From: Megascapheus bottae
Taxonomy: Eukaryota; Chordata; Mammalia; Rodentia; Geomyidae
Reading direction: 5' to 3'
NCBI GenBank assembly: GCA_024803745.1
Contig: JANJXV010000013.1
Coordinates: forward strand, 8,680,001-8,744,000
DNA length: 64,000 nt
Shown here: in pieces, positions 45,396 to 57,079 of the stretch
Position numbering within the stretch: the first letter of the stretch is position 1
Layout of the letters: every line of letters begins with the position of its first letter
Notes under the pieces: generated by a model
Database searches by the model: none
What the model was told of the DNA's origin: nothing
The model's input: the letters and a program-made list of their open reading frames with translations, nothing else
Program-made: the position numbers and the translations under genes

Positions 45396-48300
45396 CTACT
45401 CATCAACTGAGGGGCATCTAGGTTGGTTCCATATCTTTGCTATGGTGAATAGTGCTGCAATGAACATTGTTGTGCTAGTGGATTTAGTATGTCCTTGTTT
45501 CTGGATGGTTGGGTAAATGCCAAGTAGTGGAATTGCTGGGTCATAGGGGAGTTCTATGTTTAGCCTTTTGAGGCACTGCCACACTGCTTTTCATAGTGGT
45601 TGGACGAGTTTGCACTCCCACCAACAGTGTAGTAGTGATCCCTCCTGGCCACATCCCCTCCAGCATCTGTTGTCATTCGTTTTCCTGATCCTGGCCATTC
45701 TAGCTGGAGTGAGGTGGAATCTTAGAGTTGTTTTGATTTGCATTTCTTTTATGACCAGAGATGTTGAGCATTTCTTCATGTGTCTATAGGCCATTTTTGT
45801 TTCTTCTTCAGAGAAGACTCTCTTTAAGTCTTTGGCCCATTTTTCAATGGGATGGTTGTTATTTGGAGATTAGTTTTGGAGTGATTCAATTTTTTGAGTT
45901 GTAGATATATTTTAGATATGAGGCCTTTGTCCGTTGTTTGGTTGGTGAAGATCTTCTCCCACTCTGTAGGCTTCCTGATTAGTTTACTAGCTATGTCCTT
46001 TGCCATACAAAAGCTCTGCAGTTTAATGCAGTCCCACTTATCCAGCCTTTCTCTGATTTGTTGTGATTCTTGGTCCTTATTAAGAAAGTTTCGACCTGTG
46101 CCAAGGAGGCCTAGTGTATCTCCTATTCCTTCCTGTAGAGTTTTCAGTGTGTCAGCTTTTACCTCCAGGTCTTTGATCCATTTGGAGTTAATTCTAGTGC
46201 AAGGTGACAAAGAAGGATCCAGCTTTAGTTTTCTGCAGGTGCTTAACCAGTTCTGCCAGCACAACTTGTTGAAGAGGCTGTCTTTCTTCCATTCTATTTT
46301 TTTGGCTCCCTTGTCAAAGATTAGGTGGCCGTAGGTCTGTGGTTTAATATCTGGGTCCTCAGTTCTATTCCATTGGTCTTCAGGCCTGTTCCTGTGCCAG
46401 TACCAAGCTGTTTTGAGGATTATAGCTCTGTAATAGAGTCTAAAGTTTGGAATTGAAATTCCTCCAGCGCTGTTCTTTCTGCTAAGAAGTGTTTTTGCTA
46501 TACGGGGTCTTTTATTATTCCATATGAAATTTTGGATTGCCTCTTCTATTTCTTTAAAGAATGACATTGGTATGTTGATGGGTATTGCATTGAATTTGTA
46601 GATAGCTCTTGGCAAGATTGTCATTTTCACAATGTTGATTCTTCCGATCCAGGAGCATGGGAGGTTTTTCCATTTCCTTAGTTCTGCTTTAATTTCCTTT
46701 TTTAGGGTTTTGAAGTTTTCGGCAAAAAGGTCCTTTACATTCTTAGTTAAGCTAATTCCTAGGTACTTTATTTTCTTTGAGACTATTGTGAAAGGAGTTT
46801 CTTTCCTGATTATTGCCTCATTCCTCTCACTGTTGGCATAAAGGAAGGCAGTTGATTTTTGAGGGTTGATTTTATAGCCTGCTACTCTTCCAAAGCTTTG
46901 GATCAGTATAAGGAGCTTGGGAGTAGAGTCTATAGGATTCTTTAAATACAGAATCATGTCATCTGCAAAGAGGGATAGTTTTATTTCCTCTTTCCCTACT
47001 TGGATCCCCTTTATGCTTGCTTCTTGCCTTATTGCACTGGCTAGGAATTCTAGTACTATGTTAAAGAGTAGTGGAGAGAGTGGGCATCCTTGTCTCGTTC
47101 CTGATTTTAGAGGGAATGGCTTTAGATTTTCACCATTAAGTGTAATACTAGCAGTAGGTTTCTCATACACAGCCTTTATTACATTAAGGAATGTTCCATG
47201 GATTCCTAGTTTCTCCAGAGCTTTTAACATGAAGGGGTGTTGGATCTTGTCAAATGCCTTTTCCACGTCTATTGAGACAATCATGTGATTTTTGTCTTTG
47301 CTCCTGTTGATGTGTTGAATTATATTAATTGATTTGCGTATGTTGAACCAGCTTTGCCTCCCTGTGATGAATCCAGTTTGATCATAGTGTTTAATTTTTT
47401 TGATGAGTTGTTGTAGACGGTTGGCCAGTATTTTGTTGAGAAGTTTTGCATCGATGTTCATCAAAGATATAGGTCTATAGATCTCTTTCTTTGATGAATC
47501 TCTGTCTGGTTTGGGGATGAGGGTTATACTGGCTTCATAGAATGAGTTTGGTAAGGAACCTTCATTTTCAATTTCGTTGAAGAGCTTGAGGAGTATTGGT
47601 GTGAGCTCTGCTTTGAAGGCCTTATAGAATTCAGCTGTGAATCCATCTGGCCCTGGGCTTTTCTTAGGTGGAAGTTCTCTAATTGCCATTTCTATTTCAG
47701 AGCTTGAAATAGGCCTGTTGAGTTGGCTTAGTTCTTCTTGGTTCAGTGTGGGTATGTTAATATTGGCTAGGAATTCATCCATTTCATCTAGGTTCTCAAA
47801 TTTGTTGGCATAAAGGTTTGAGAAGTATTCCCTCATGATATTCTGGATCTTGGTAATTTCTGTCGTGATATTACCATTTTCATCTGCGATTTTGTTTATT
47901 TCGATATGCTCTCTTCTTTTTTTGGTAAGATTTGCTAAGGGCTTGTCAATTTTGTTAATTCTTTCAAAGAACCAACTCCTTGTTTTGTTTTTTTCTATAG
48001 TTTTTTTGGATTCCAAATCATTTAATTCTGCTTTGATTTTAATTATTTGCTTTCTTCTACTGGGATTAGGGTTGGTTTGTTGCTCTTTTTCCAGGAGCTT
48101 AAGGTGGGACATTAACTTGTTGGTTTGCAATTTTTCCAACTTGTTGTTGTAGGCACTCAGCGCTATAAATTTTCCTCTGAGTACTGCCTTTGCTGTGTCC
48201 CAAAGGAGTTGGTATTTTGTGTGCTCCTTACTGTTAAATTTAATAAACTGTTGGATTTCTGTTCTGATCTCTTCAATGACCCATTGGTGGTTCAACAATG

Positions 48301-49059
48301 TGTTGTTCAGTCTCCATGAGTTACAGGGTTTTCGTTGGTGGAGGTGTGTGTTCAGTTCAAGTTTTATGCCTTTGTGGTCTGAGGGTGTGCATGGAATAAT
48401 TTCTGTGTTTCTGAATCTGTCCAGGTTTTATGGCCTAAGATGTGATTTATTTTGGAAAATGTTCCATGTGCTGCTGAGAAAAACGTATATTGTGTTGTTG
48501 CTGGGTGGAATATTCTGCAGATGTCTGTTAGATCTAGTTGGTCTATATAGCTGTTCAGTTCTAAGGTTTCTCTGTTGAGTTTTTGCCTTGTTGATCTGTC
48601 CATAGGTGAGAGTGGTGTGTTAAAGTCACCGACAATCACTGTATTTCGATCTATGTATGGTTTCAGTGTAAGTAAAGTTTGCTTGATGACGTTTGGAGCT
48701 CCAGGATTGGGTGTGTAAATATTTAGGATCGTTATGTCTTCCTGGAGGAAAGATCCCTTTAGTAGTATGTAGTAACCTTCTTTGTCTTTTCTTACTAATT
48801 TTGGTTTGAAGTCTATTTTATCTGATATGAGGATGGCAACTCCAGCCTGTTTATGGGGGCCGTTAGCTTGATAGAGTTTATTCCAACCTCTCACTTTCAA
48901 AAGATGCTTGTTTTTTTGGGTAAGATGTGTCTCTTGAAGACAGCAGAACGATGGCTCTTGCTTTTTGATCCAACTAGACAGCCTATGCCGTTTAATTGGA
49001 GAGTTGAGTCCATTGATATTGAGAGTTAGGATTGAGAGATATTTATTAGGTCCTACCAT
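45396..49059 (-). pseudogene. L1-B ORF2 (endonuclease/reverse transcriptase), nearly intact
   Basis: Three lesions divide an ORF of about 1,220 codons. Piece 49,059-48,364 (231 codons) is the APE-type endonuclease with CLQETHL, GDFNTPLS and [12 protein letters not shown] frameshift near 48,420 puts the SDHKGI motif out of frame. Piece 48,298-45,824 (824 codons) holds the linker, the reverse transcriptase ([23 protein letters not shown] with the catalytic D pair near residue 445) and the thumb region. The frame is lost again near 45,824, and a stop near 45,590 follows the cysteine-rich knuckle [18 protein letters not shown]. The last 62 codons end at PSVDE. The natural role is nicking target DNA and copying L1 RNA; as read, no full protein can be made. 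Confidence 0.93.
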
Positions 49060-49107
49060 TTTTAAAAGCTTTCATTTGGGCCTGTGTCTTGACAGTTCTT
49101 GTGGTCC

Positions 49108-50304
49108 TTAGGTGGTATGCTGTTTAGGTGCCATTTCTTTCCCTATATTGCCTTTATTTTGGTTTTCTATGTATAGAACATCTTGCAGAATTCTCTGTAG
49201 TGTTGGTTTTGTTGCGACATATTGTTGCAGCTTTTCCCTGGAATGGAATGTTTTTATTGTTCCCTCAGTTATGAATGAGAGCTTAGCTGGATACAGTATT
49301 CTTGGTTGGTAGTTGTTTGACTTAAGGGCATGACATATATGCTTCCAGTCACTTCTTGCTTGCATGGTCTCTGCTGAGTAATCTGGGGTGATTCTGATTG
49401 GTTTTCCTTTATAGGTTACTGAACCCTTTTCCCTGGCTGCCTTTAGGATCCTTTTTTTGGTTTCTACTGATCAAGTTCGGATTACGATGTGGCGGTGAGA
49501 TGTTCCTTTCTGGTCAGGTCTGTTTGGGGTTCTAAAAGCTTCTTGTATCTGGATGGGTCTGCCCTTCTGGATATTTGGGAAATTCTCTGAGATGATTCCT
49601 TGAAGTATATTTCCAATACCATTGACCTCTTTCTCCAGACCCTCCTCAATACCAATTAGCCTTAAATTAGGCTTCCTAATTGTATCTTGGACCTCCTAAA
49701 GCGCTCTCTCATTTTTCCTAGATTTGGATTGACTCATTTTCTGTTCTTTCTCTATAATAACTAAATTATCTTCAGCCCCGGAAATTCTCTCCTCTGCATT
49801 GTCTAACCTGCTATCAAAGCTATCTACTTTATTTTTCATCTCCCTTGCTACTAATTGCTCATTTTTGATGCCTTGCATCTCTTCTTTTAGATCATGTATG
49901 GATTTCTTTAGCTCCTTGATTTCCATTTGAGTGGTTAGCTCAGTAGCTTTATTTTCTTTGAACATTTGCTGGAGTTTGGTCACCTTTTTATTTGTGGATT
50001 CTATGAATTCATCCATCTTTCTTTGAACAGCCTTTATTATGGCTTCCTTTATGGCTCCTTCTTTTTCACTTATCACCTTGTTTATAGTTTCCTCTTGTTC
50101 AGCTATGGCTTCCTCCCTTATCTCTTTCTTTATATTTTCACATTTTTCATTAATGATGTTTATCAATTGCATTTGTACAGCACTTGGAAGACTCTCTTCT
50201 AGGCTTGCCAGTGACTGTTCCATTGGCTGTTTACATTGGGTGGGGGAGGTAGGAGGTGTTGTTTCTTGATTTGACATTTTTCTTGAGTTTCTTGTTCTGC
50301 CCAT
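49108..50304 (-). pseudogene. L1-B ORF1 (RNA chaperone), broken
   Basis: The first piece, 50,304-49,696 (202 codons), starts MGRTRNSRKMSN. It has a long K/E-rich coiled coil at about residues 50-190, including EERISGAEDNLVIIEKEQ. A stop near 49,696 and a frame change interrupt the RRM-like middle (49,690-49,370). The C-terminal piece 49,365-49,108 has NNYQPRILYPAKLSF and REKLQQYVATKPTLQ. The start at 50,304 is chosen because it follows the 5' UTR and gives the longest coil. Confidence 0.88.
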
Positions 50305-52110
50305 TTGAAAATGGGAGCAAGATTAATACTAAACACGATTATAGTTTTTCAGATATAACCAACCTAGACCTCTGTAACTGGCAGACTCTAGATGTTCACG
50401 AGTTTTGATTGGTGTTATCACTCTTTCTTTTCATGCAGTTACCGACTAGTCTAATTTTTCGCTGATAAGCAATTTATATTCAAAACAATAAGCCTCTCAA
50501 TCCAATCTCTATTGTCTTTAAGTCCCTCTGAGCCTAGAGGATAATTAAACACCTAGATATACAATGTTGCTCAACAGCCATCAAGTGTAGATCCATGCAG
50601 TATAAGGGTTGAAAGAGGAGCAGAGGTCCAGAGATAGAAAAATAGAATGAGAGAGGTCAGGGGGTAAGTAGGTAGAGTATTTGGAAAGTATTAGAATAAA
50701 ACTTATGTGTTGCTGCGCGAGTAGCTCTTAGCCCAACCAGTGGCCTCACTGTGGACCATGGGATGGATCTGCGAGCTTCTGTTTGAGCGCGGTTGGCGGA
50801 TGTTTTCCTGTGCTGCTTCCAGGGGCGGCCCCAAGCCAAGGGTCTGGGGATTGAGAGTTTCAGGACCTCTCAGCAGGACCAGCAGGAGGCCCCTCTGTTC
50901 CCAGGGGCGGGGCCCAGCTGGGAGCGTGGGCTCCAAGGGCGGAGCTGTGCCTTTTTGGTTCTCAGAAGGGGAGCTTGGCTGCTGGTTGGCCCTTCAGATC
51001 CCTGCTGTGTTTCCACTGCTTTGTCAGAGTCTGTGACTGTGGGGGCCGCCCTTGGTGGTGTCTTGCTCAGGGTTTCCAGCTGGAGGATGCCCCGCTCGAG
51101 AATTGAGGGGGGGCAGATGCTGGCTCCTATTTACCCGCACCCCCTACCCACTTTTGTAAGGTAGGGTCTCAAAGCCCTCCACTCTCCCGATCCAGTGGCC
51201 TGGGTGAGGAGCCTGGTGAGCGGGTGGGAGCTGGGACAGCTCCGCCTCCCCTGGTGGGGTGCTGAGTCTTAGGGTCCGCCCGCTTGTCAGTCTCCAGTCA
51301 GAGGGCTGGGGGTTGAGCCCATTGGGAGGGTGGGAGTTGGGACAGCCCCGCCTCCTTTGATGGGGTGCTGGGTCTTATGGGTAGCCCGCCTGTCAATCTC
51401 CAGTCAATGGCCTGAGGGAGGGGGCTGTTGAGGGGAGGGACAGGATTCTAAATTCCTTGCCCCCCTTGCCCCCTTCTCGGGGCGGGGTGTTGGGGTCTGA
51501 GTTAAGTTCTATTGCTTGGCACCCACTCCGCTTTCCCGATGTGTTTGGGGACGCGCTGTATTACTCACGCCTCTGCGTCCGTCTGCGGGTGTTCCACGGT
51601 GGTGGGGAGTCTTTCACTCCCCTCGGGTCTCCACCGCCGCCTGTGTTCTGTGTCTGGGTCCCACTGCTTGCTGTCTGGTTCCGCGTCTGGGTTCCGCTGC
51701 TTCCGCCGTTCGCTGGCCCAGTTCTGTGCTGGTTTCTGCAGCCGTTGGGCTCCCAGCCTGGTGCCCTCCACTGCCGCCACTTTTCGTGGATTAGAGCCCG
51801 TGCCCGCCCCCGCTTTCCCCGCATGGAGCTGGTGCCAGCTCAAGCCGCATTTCGCAGCTTGGTCTGGTGCGGCTTTCCGCGGCTTTGGGCGAGAGGTGGG
51901 GGAGGGGTCCTCGCGTTCCAAATTCTTTGAGAAAGTTGGATGTGAGCTTTATCTGGATTTCTTTTCTGGTTTGAGTCCTTCTCCGTTGCTTTTTGAGTTT
52001 GTTGTCGTGGATTTCTTTAGAAAGTTGGCTCGTGGGACTCCCTGGTTCTCTCTTTTTGTCAGAGAAAGCTAAGCAGCATCCCTATTGTCTCGGCGCCATC
52101 TTCCTTCCCT
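50305..52110 (-). promoter_or_regulatory. L1-B 5' UTR/promoter
   Basis: 1.8 kb, much richer in G+C and CpG than the surrounding DNA, especially 50,740-51,930. The outer end on the minus strand reads AAGATGGCGCCGAGACAATA (52,102 downward), a YY1-type site at the expected start of transcription. Short CCAGTCAATGGCCTG / CCAGTCAGAGGGCTG phrases at about 51,293 and 51,400 suggest internal duplicated modules. Long antisense (plus-strand) open frames cross it. Confidence 0.85.
51457..52072 (+). CDS. Antisense open frames in L1-B 5' UTR (hypothetical)
   Basis: Two overlapping plus-strand frames, 51,457-51,930 (157 codons) and 51,512-52,072 (186 codons), run opposite to the L1. The first contains GESFTPLGSPPPPVFCVWVP; L1-A has a related frame (10,064-10,366) with GESFTPLGSQPPPVVRVWVP. 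Primate L1s are known to carry a short antisense ORF0 in their 5' UTR; whether this is comparable is unknown. GC-rich DNA has few stop codons by chance, so the frames may mean nothing. No domain recognised. Confidence 0.25.
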
Positions 52111-52125
52111 CACAAAAGCCTCTTT

Positions 52126-52964
52126 ATATTCTTATCTCTGGCTTGACTGCTGCAATGATGCACAACTTAAGTTCAAGTTTCTAAGGCCTCAATGGTGAGC
52201 CAGGCTTCCCAGCAACCCTTCACATAAGCTGATTTGATAGATTTTGACTGGGTATCCCACCATCATTACATTTGGGAAAACTTAAAATCTTTTCAATTGT
52301 GGAAGGCTTTGTTTATCTAGTTTCCTCTCTACATTAATGGTGTGATTTCCCACTGAAGCTTAGCAAGCCCAAATAGCATGTCCTCGTCAGGCTGAATTCC
52401 CATCACCACGACTCAGGTGTCAGAACCCAAAGCCCTTGGAGATCCAAACTTCCTCCCCTCTGCTCTCTGGAAGGAAGTATTTTGTCCCATTTGTCTGGAG
52501 ATGGACACGTGGGAAAGTGCCACTCAATGAAACTCTTTTGGATTTTCTTGGAAAATCCATTAATTTGCAACTCAAGTGGATTTTCATAATTTCCGCTGGA
52601 GGCTGGGAGTTGAGGGTGTCACTTGTATCTGAGGTGGGGAGAGGATGCTGCATCATTCAGGATTTACCGGAAGGGGTCACATAAAAAGGCTCCCAGAAAG
52701 CCTGTTTCATCCACAATCAAAAGTATGACGGGTGTTGCAGCCTCTTGTTTGTGTTTGGCTCAGTTTTATGGCTGTAAGTTCTAAGAAATAGAATTGTTTT
52801 TATGCTGAAAGAAAAAGGAACTGGCATGTACACATACCAGCAAAGATATTCAAAGTTGAAAGGAGAGATCAGTCTGCTTCATCTTTATCACATCTCTTTT
52901 TCTCAGCTCAGTTAATATTTAATTGGGTGAACATGATGAGTTTTGAGTTTGGTATTCTACCAGC
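52126..52964. other. Gene-free stretch right of L1-B
   Basis: The right arm of the ancient L1 might continue here but I cannot recognise it with confidence. No exon recognised. Confidence 0.4.
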
Positions 52965-53100
52965 TAATTAACATCTTATCATCTGTAGAATGGGAATGGT
53001 AGTTTACCATCTAGCCAGTTCAAATGTAATGAATTTTATTAAAATCTTCATAGAGTACCTCAAATAAGTGCTCATCACGTGATTGTTGCATTATTATTGT
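52965..53100 (+). mobile_element. MIR-like 3' part
   Basis: TTATCATCTGTAGAATGGGA, GGTAGTTTACCATCTAG and AAATAAGTGCTCATCACGTG resemble the MIR 3' half; AT-rich ATTATT tract follows. Confidence 0.45.
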
Positions 53101-53206
53101 TATTTCATTATTATGATAATTATGCATTGTCATACATTGTGTGAAACTGAGACAACTAGCACAGTATGCCTACTCTAGAAAAACTAAATGCCTTAAAAGA
53201 AGGATA

Positions 53207-53412
53207 TACCAGACTGGTGGTACATTTCTCTAATCCTACCTACTCAGGAAGCTGATATTGTAAGGATTGCAGTTTGTGTAGAAATGTTATCTGTAAAATA
53301 GCCTACAAAAAAAGCAAGGAAGGAGGCATGACTCACATGAAAGATGAGCAGCTAAGCAAGCAAGCCCAGTGAGCATTAGGTTCTGGGTTCAAATCCTAGT
53401 CCCTCCAAAGGA
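53207..53412 (+). mobile_element. Decayed B1-head/ID-tail SINE
   Basis: GGTGGTACATTTCTCTAATC and CTACCTACTCAGGAAGCTGA mark the head. The tail ends GGTTCTGGGTTCAAATCCTA. Confidence 0.65.
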
Positions 53413-53431
53413 AAAACAAAAAGAGTAAGAG

Positions 53432-53617
53432 ACCCGGATCCTGGGCTCAAGCTCAGTGCCTGAGCAATGTCCTTGGGCTTTCTCAAGGCTAATGTTCTAC
53501 CACTTAAGCCACAGCACCACTTCCTGCTTTTTCTATATATGTGGTTTTGAGGAATTGAACCCGGGTCTTGATGCATGCCAGGCAAGCACTCTACCACTAA
53601 GCCAAACTCCTGGCCCC
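53432..53617 (-). mobile_element. Dual-ID SINE, antisense
   Basis: CCTGGGCTCAAGCTCAGTGC, CTTTCTCAAGGCTAATGTTC, GAATTGAACCCGGGTCTTGA (intact antisense B-box region), CCAAACTCCTGGCCCC. It lies head-on to the decayed SINE to its left. Confidence 0.9.
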
Positions 53618-54834
53618 ACATTCTTTCTAAATGGCATTAAGGGTTTTTTGGAGGAAATAAGTATAAAATGAGACTTCATGTTAGGTATGGGAGAATTGGG
53701 GAAGAGGGGAGAAAATGAGGAAGAATGTGCCTTAGAAGGTTCGTATGGTGTACAATGACATTGGTACTAGATCCATAAGTAAAGGATTTTGTTGTTGTTG
53801 TTGTTGTTGTTGTTGCTGTTTCAAGCATTCTTTCATTATGGACTAACCATGCACCAATATGTGACATCTCTTCAATGGATACTTGGATACAGAATATAAA
53901 CCATACTCTCTATCTATGGAAGCCATGTCTTTTGTGTTCTGTAAATATGAACGAGAAAGAGAATGAGTGTGAGATCATGGTCAGGGTAGTTGGTTTCAAA
54001 TGCATAGGACTATCCTCCTAGTCCCTACCCCTACCATGGTATCGGCAAGCTGTGACTGGACTTTCTCCTCCTCAAGTCCTACCCCTCTCTACTTCTCATA
54101 CCTCCTCTTGAGGTTTTGACAGTCCTGATCCTATAGTTGCCTCATATTCTCCTCTCCCAGAAATTCTCAACTCTGGATGAATTTCACAGGAGGAGTGAGA
54201 GAAGGACCATTTGTAAGATAAGTCCACGGTTCACTGAGCTTGTTCAACCTATAAGAGATGTAGAACATTTTTTTTTGAGGCATTGAGTTGTTGGTGTAAA
54301 CCAGTCAAGTTTCTCCTCTTGTGGGACTCACATTCTAAGACAGTAAGATATAATATTCTCAGTGGTCACTGAGTGCTAAGAATAGAAACAAAGTTAAATA
54401 AAGAATGAGTGATGAGACTACAAAGACCAGTAAAGACCAGGATGAAAAGTAATATTTTAAGAAAGTAGGAAAGGAGTCAATGTATTTTTTTCATTTTTAA
54501 TTAGTATTTATTATGCATGCATAGAGACATATGTGGAGCTGAATGTTATTGCACCCCATGAATCTAGTATGGACTGATAAAAATCCAGCCTTGCTTTATC
54601 TTCTACTCTTCCCACTGAGATCACACTCTGTGTTAATCTGTATATTCAGATCAGGGAGAGTCCATGCAATCTCTTTCTCAACCATGTTGTTGCATCTCAG
54701 CGCTGTCACAACTTCTAAAACTCTCATGTCTTTGTGTAACAATATAGAAAGAATGACTCTCTCATATTACTATGGCAATGGATTACAATATATTCCATAG
54801 CTCCTAAAGAGATCATAACACATGTTCCTTTGCC
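53618..54834. other. Gene-free stretch with a (GTT)n tract
   Basis: GTTGTT repeats lie at 53,789-53,815. No repeat family or exon recognised otherwise. Confidence 0.5.
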
Positions 54835-55000
54835 AGTGCATTATACTTTACAGGTTACAAATTCTTTTATGTGTATTCCATTATTTGACCTTCATGAAAG
54901 CCTCAAGGTCACCTAACCTAGCCCTTACTGTTACTGCTTATGGAGAAGAAGCCACAGAGATGAAAATCATTTGGCCAAGAATCCACAGTAAATAATAAGT
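54835..55000 (+). mobile_element. MIR-like relic
   Basis: TTTGACCTTCATGAAAGCCT, then TTATGGAGAAGAAGCCACAG, then CATTTGGCCAAGAATCCACA follow the MIR core. Confidence 0.5.
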
Positions 55001-55185
55001 AATACCCTTCCCTCATCCCTCACACCCCTGTCCAAAACCATCCTCTCACCATCTTCTCTTCTTCTCTGTCAGTCTTTAAAGATGATGGAAAAAAGGTGGG
55101 GGAATGTTTAAATTTCTTTTCTACAGGCTGACAAACAGAACCCAGAGAGCCAAAACCCCTCCCTAGTTCCACAGGGAGGTCCCTA

Positions 55186-55490
55186 TTATGGTTAGAATAT
55201 GAAGCGTCTCCCCAAGGTTCTGCTGATGCTGAAAACATTAGGATATGGGGCCTACCTGGAGGAAGTAGGCACTTGGGGCAGACCTTTGCAGGTGTTATCT
55301 TACCGGTCCCTTTCTATCTCAGTCTCTGCCTCTTGTCTCCCAGCTCCACTCTGCCACACTCCCTCTGCCAACATGTTCAGTCCAAACACATGTGGCCAAC
55401 TGACTATGGAATAAGCCCTCTGAAACCATGGACTGAAATTGATCCTTTATCCCCTTGTGCCCCAGCCATAAGAAAAGCTAAGTGCGACCA
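55186..55490 (+). mobile_element. MaLR-type LTR, sense
   Basis: TTATGGTTAGAATATGAAGC and GTCTCCCCAAGGTTC form the 5' end. TCCACTCTGCCACACTCCCT, CATGTTCAGTCCAAACACAT and CTCTGAAACCATGGACTGAA follow in the expected order. The end is near AAAAGCTAAGTGC. Confidence 0.68.
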
Positions 55491-55554
55491 TCCAGGAGTT
55501 TCAGTCTATCTCACTCCTCTTATCCCCATCCCCAGTTATATTGTGACATGAAGA

Positions 55555-55695
55555 GTGTAAGTTATAATGTCAGATCAACCTGGATTTGGATGTTGGCTTT
55601 GCCAGTTTCATAGCTGTTCTGCTTGAGTTAGCCTTGATTTTATAAACTGTAAAATGGGACCATATGACTTAACTGTATTTGGTGAGAATGAGTCA
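55555..55695 (+). mobile_element. MIR-like relic
   Basis: GATCAACCTGGATTTGGATG, TTGGCTTTGCCAGTTTCATA, TATAAACTGTAAAATGGGAC follow MIR in order; this is one of the clearer MIRs in the window. Confidence 0.6.
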
Positions 55696-56269
55696 AATTT
55701 TTCCTTGGTTCCTCACTGCACTGTTTGTTACTTGTTGGTGGGAAGGCTGGAGTGGGTAAACCATTCTGTCTTTACTTTGTAGCTATCCATCTGGAGCATA
55801 TGATTTCTGAACTAGCTACATCAGGGAAAGAGAGAAACAAAGAAGAGTCTCCAGCCACATTTCATTGCTTGGAATTTAGCCCTCTAGTAAATTCCCTGGA
55901 TCTAGGACAGGGCTAGGTAGGATGAACACATAGCAGAATTTACCATATTGCTCCACAGAGGATTAAACAAGGTCAAATGGCCTCATGGCTTGCACAGATT
56001 ATCAGTAAATGGTGGTGGTTCAATTAAAGGCAGTCAATGCTATCATGTCCATCACCACCTGATCAGGGCTTGGTGACCAACAGGCATGCCAACTGCCTCC
56101 CCACTCTGGACCTCAATCACATCATAAGAAGAATGAGAAGAACTGAAGTAAATATTTGGGAAGCTCCTTTGAGCTCATCCTGTTGTTTGAGTTATTCAGT
56201 AGCTTTAAATTTGATGAGTGATGACTTTAGCTCTTTATAGTAATAACTTGAGTTCTCCTTTATGAATTT

Positions 56270-56270
<1 letters not shown>
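55696..56270. other. Gene-free unique stretch
   Basis: No repeat or exon recognised. Confidence 0.45.

Positions 56271-56271
<1 letters not shown>

Positions 56272-56317
<46 letters not shown>
56272..56317. repeat. (CA)n microsatellite
   Basis: About 22 uninterrupted CA units. Confidence 0.95.
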
Positions 56318-56318
<1 letters not shown>

Positions 56319-57079
56319 CCTAAACAGTGGTTAAATTTCCCTGAAATACCTGAAAATCTCCTAGAGAGTTGGAAATTCATCCCTCAACTCAGCCACCTTT
56401 GGGTGCTAACACAAGCACCCTGCTTGGTAGAAAGATGGACCTCTACTGGTAAGGAAGCCTGTGATCCCTTACAATAAAATCATTGCTGTTTTGTAGAGGG
56501 GAAGAATTGAACATGATGGACCCCCTTCTCCTATTTTCCTCATTAAATTATTTAACATATGGATTATCTGGATCAAATGTTATATGTAAAAAAATAAAAA
56601 TAGAATAGAGAAAAGAAAAACTTCTGCGCAAAGGAAACCGTGAAACCCTGAAAAAAAACTCTGTTGTCAAAGCCATATCTGAACTTCTGTCTATCTTCCT
56701 TACAAGAATATCTCCATCCTCCTCTATCATTACAGAATAAGGCAATCCCATTTTATTTACTTAGTATTTAGTGATGTTTGCATAGATCTTGTCTCTTAGC
56801 CTTAAAAGTACTTTGTAAACCTTAGTTTCCCTCCCTGGCCTCAGATCAAGGTTTCCTGTCTCCCATGATGATGACAGTATCCTCACCATGAGCTATGGTC
56901 ACGCCTGCCCCATGAAGGCCTCCTGGCCAGTAGAATGGTTATAGCAACGAAGTCCAGATGTAGCTTAGTCTGCTTAGCCTCATAGGCCAAAACCTACAGT
57001 GTGACCACCCACATAGTCCACCTGTTAAACAACCCACTCATTTTCCCCTGCCATGCCTGTGGCTAACTTTTCTGTCATA
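56318..57079. other. Gene-free unique stretch
   Basis: No repeat or exon recognised. Confidence 0.45.

Larger units (their letters stand above)
44808..52110 (-). mobile_element. L1-B: full-length LINE-1, minus strand, recent
   Basis: 7.3 kb bounded by a perfect 15-bp TSD, CACAAAAGCCTCTTT (44793-44807 and 52111-52125). Minus-strand order: 5' UTR 52,110-50,305; ORF1 50,304-49,108; ORF2 49,059-45,396; 3' UTR to 44,811 with C-rich (antisense G-rich) block; T-run (poly(A)) at the left edge. The 5' end carries the YY1-like motif. Only a few frameshifts and stops disable it, and an 824-codon ORF2 stretch survives. It interrupts the ancient L1. Confidence 0.97.

Noticed and set aside
45894..48578. 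Plus-strand frames of up to 146 codons across L1-B ORF2
   Set aside because: They are shadows of the minus-strand L1 coding frame, with no domain of their own.
50740..51930. A host CpG-island promoter
   Set aside because: The GC- and CpG-rich DNA lies wholly inside L1-B between its TSDs and aligns with the L1-A 5' UTR.
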